From NCBI RefSeq assembly GCF_042670205.1, contig NZ_JBHUWD010000023.1:6863-70862 (forward strand): a stretch of DNA of 64,000 nucleotides. The letters run 5' to 3'. The position numbers were made by a program, and so were the translations under genes. Positions 63,831 to 64,000 of the stretch are shown here, piece after piece. The notes beneath the pieces were generated by a model. That model did no database searches. It worked only from the letters and a program-made list of their open reading frames with translations, and was not told the origin of the DNA. How positions within the stretch are numbered: position 1 is the stretch's first letter; every line of letters starts with the position of its first letter. The DNA comes from Luteimicrobium sp042670205. Lineage in GTDB: Bacteria > Actinomycetota > Actinomycetes > Actinomycetales > Cellulomonadaceae.

Positions 63831-64000
63831 CAGGCATCCGGCTGCCCCGGCCCAGGGCCGGGAGCACGAGTGAGCGACGCCCTTGTCGCCCCCTCGCTCG
63901 AAGCATCGAAGCACGGTTCGGAGCTTCCGGCGAGGCCACTGTGGGACAGGTGACCCAATCGTTACCTCTCCCCCGCGAAGTACCCCGGCATCCCGAATAC
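63831..64000. other. window end, no gene seen
   Basis: The last 170 bp hold the probable promoter of the TetR-AidB operon. Nothing else is supported. Confidence 0.4.

Overview
The window is high-GC DNA with short intergenic gaps, many GTG starts, ATGA/GTGA gene overlaps, an actinobacterial-type c-di-AMP riboswitch, an HspR/HAIR operator before clpB, and many genes for plant-polysaccharide use. This fits an actinobacterium of the order Micrococcales, most likely Cellulomonadaceae or Promicromonosporaceae. The genus is inference. I see no prophage, insertion sequence, integrase, CRISPR array or rRNA.

Layout. 0-12 kb is mostly core metabolism: a glutaryl-CoA-type acyl-CoA dehydrogenase, a PAS-GAF-PP2C-HATPase stress phosphatase divergent from its likely STAS partner, class II aldolase, a SpoU methyltransferase, DedA plus a NagD-like phosphatase, pyrE, a UdgX-type uracil-DNA glycosylase with a puzzling start, an SDR and exonuclease III. 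12-19 kb holds a GH94 phosphorylase with a nucleotidyltransferase-like/phosphohexomutase fusion, then a c-di-AMP riboswitch ahead of an NlpC/P60 wall hydrolase. 18-24 kb is the xylose module (ROK repressor, xylA, xylB, CE7 acetyl-xylan esterase). 24-32 kb is a GH38 alpha-mannosidase with its ABC importer and a second ROK regulator. 32-36 kb has clpB and a CDF metal transporter.

36-39 kb encodes a two-catalytic-domain pectate lyase (PL1 + PL9 + binding domain). 39-42 kb is a nickel/cobalt transport operon whose first protein has a very His-rich loop. 42-48 kb is one 1866-residue secreted protein (three LamG-like domains, metallophosphoesterase, Ig-like repeats) with a PHO-box-like upstream site. 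48-54.5 kb is a complete, tightly overlapping Mrp Na+/H+ antiporter operon (A/B fused, C, D, E, F, G). 54.6-57 kb has a conserved unknown, dcd and a TM2 protein. Then come tRNA-Gly(CCC), a MocR regulator divergent from an EamA transporter, a pirin, and an AidB-like acyl-CoA dehydrogenase with a TetR regulator.

The most unusual thing I found is not a gene. At 22537-22684 and 31742-32062, two intergenic regions carry the same kind of element: a 10-bp core, GACGGYGACG, repeated at 21-bp spacing, which flips orientation at the centre so that each array forms a large imperfect palindrome. One lies just behind xylAB, the other between clpB and the ROK gene of the mannoside locus. Other points worth checking are the degenerate GlmU-like domain fused to the mutase, the UdgX gene without a normal start codon upstream of its cysteine pair, and a 577-bp region near 61 kb with a terminator-like hairpin but no recognisable gene.
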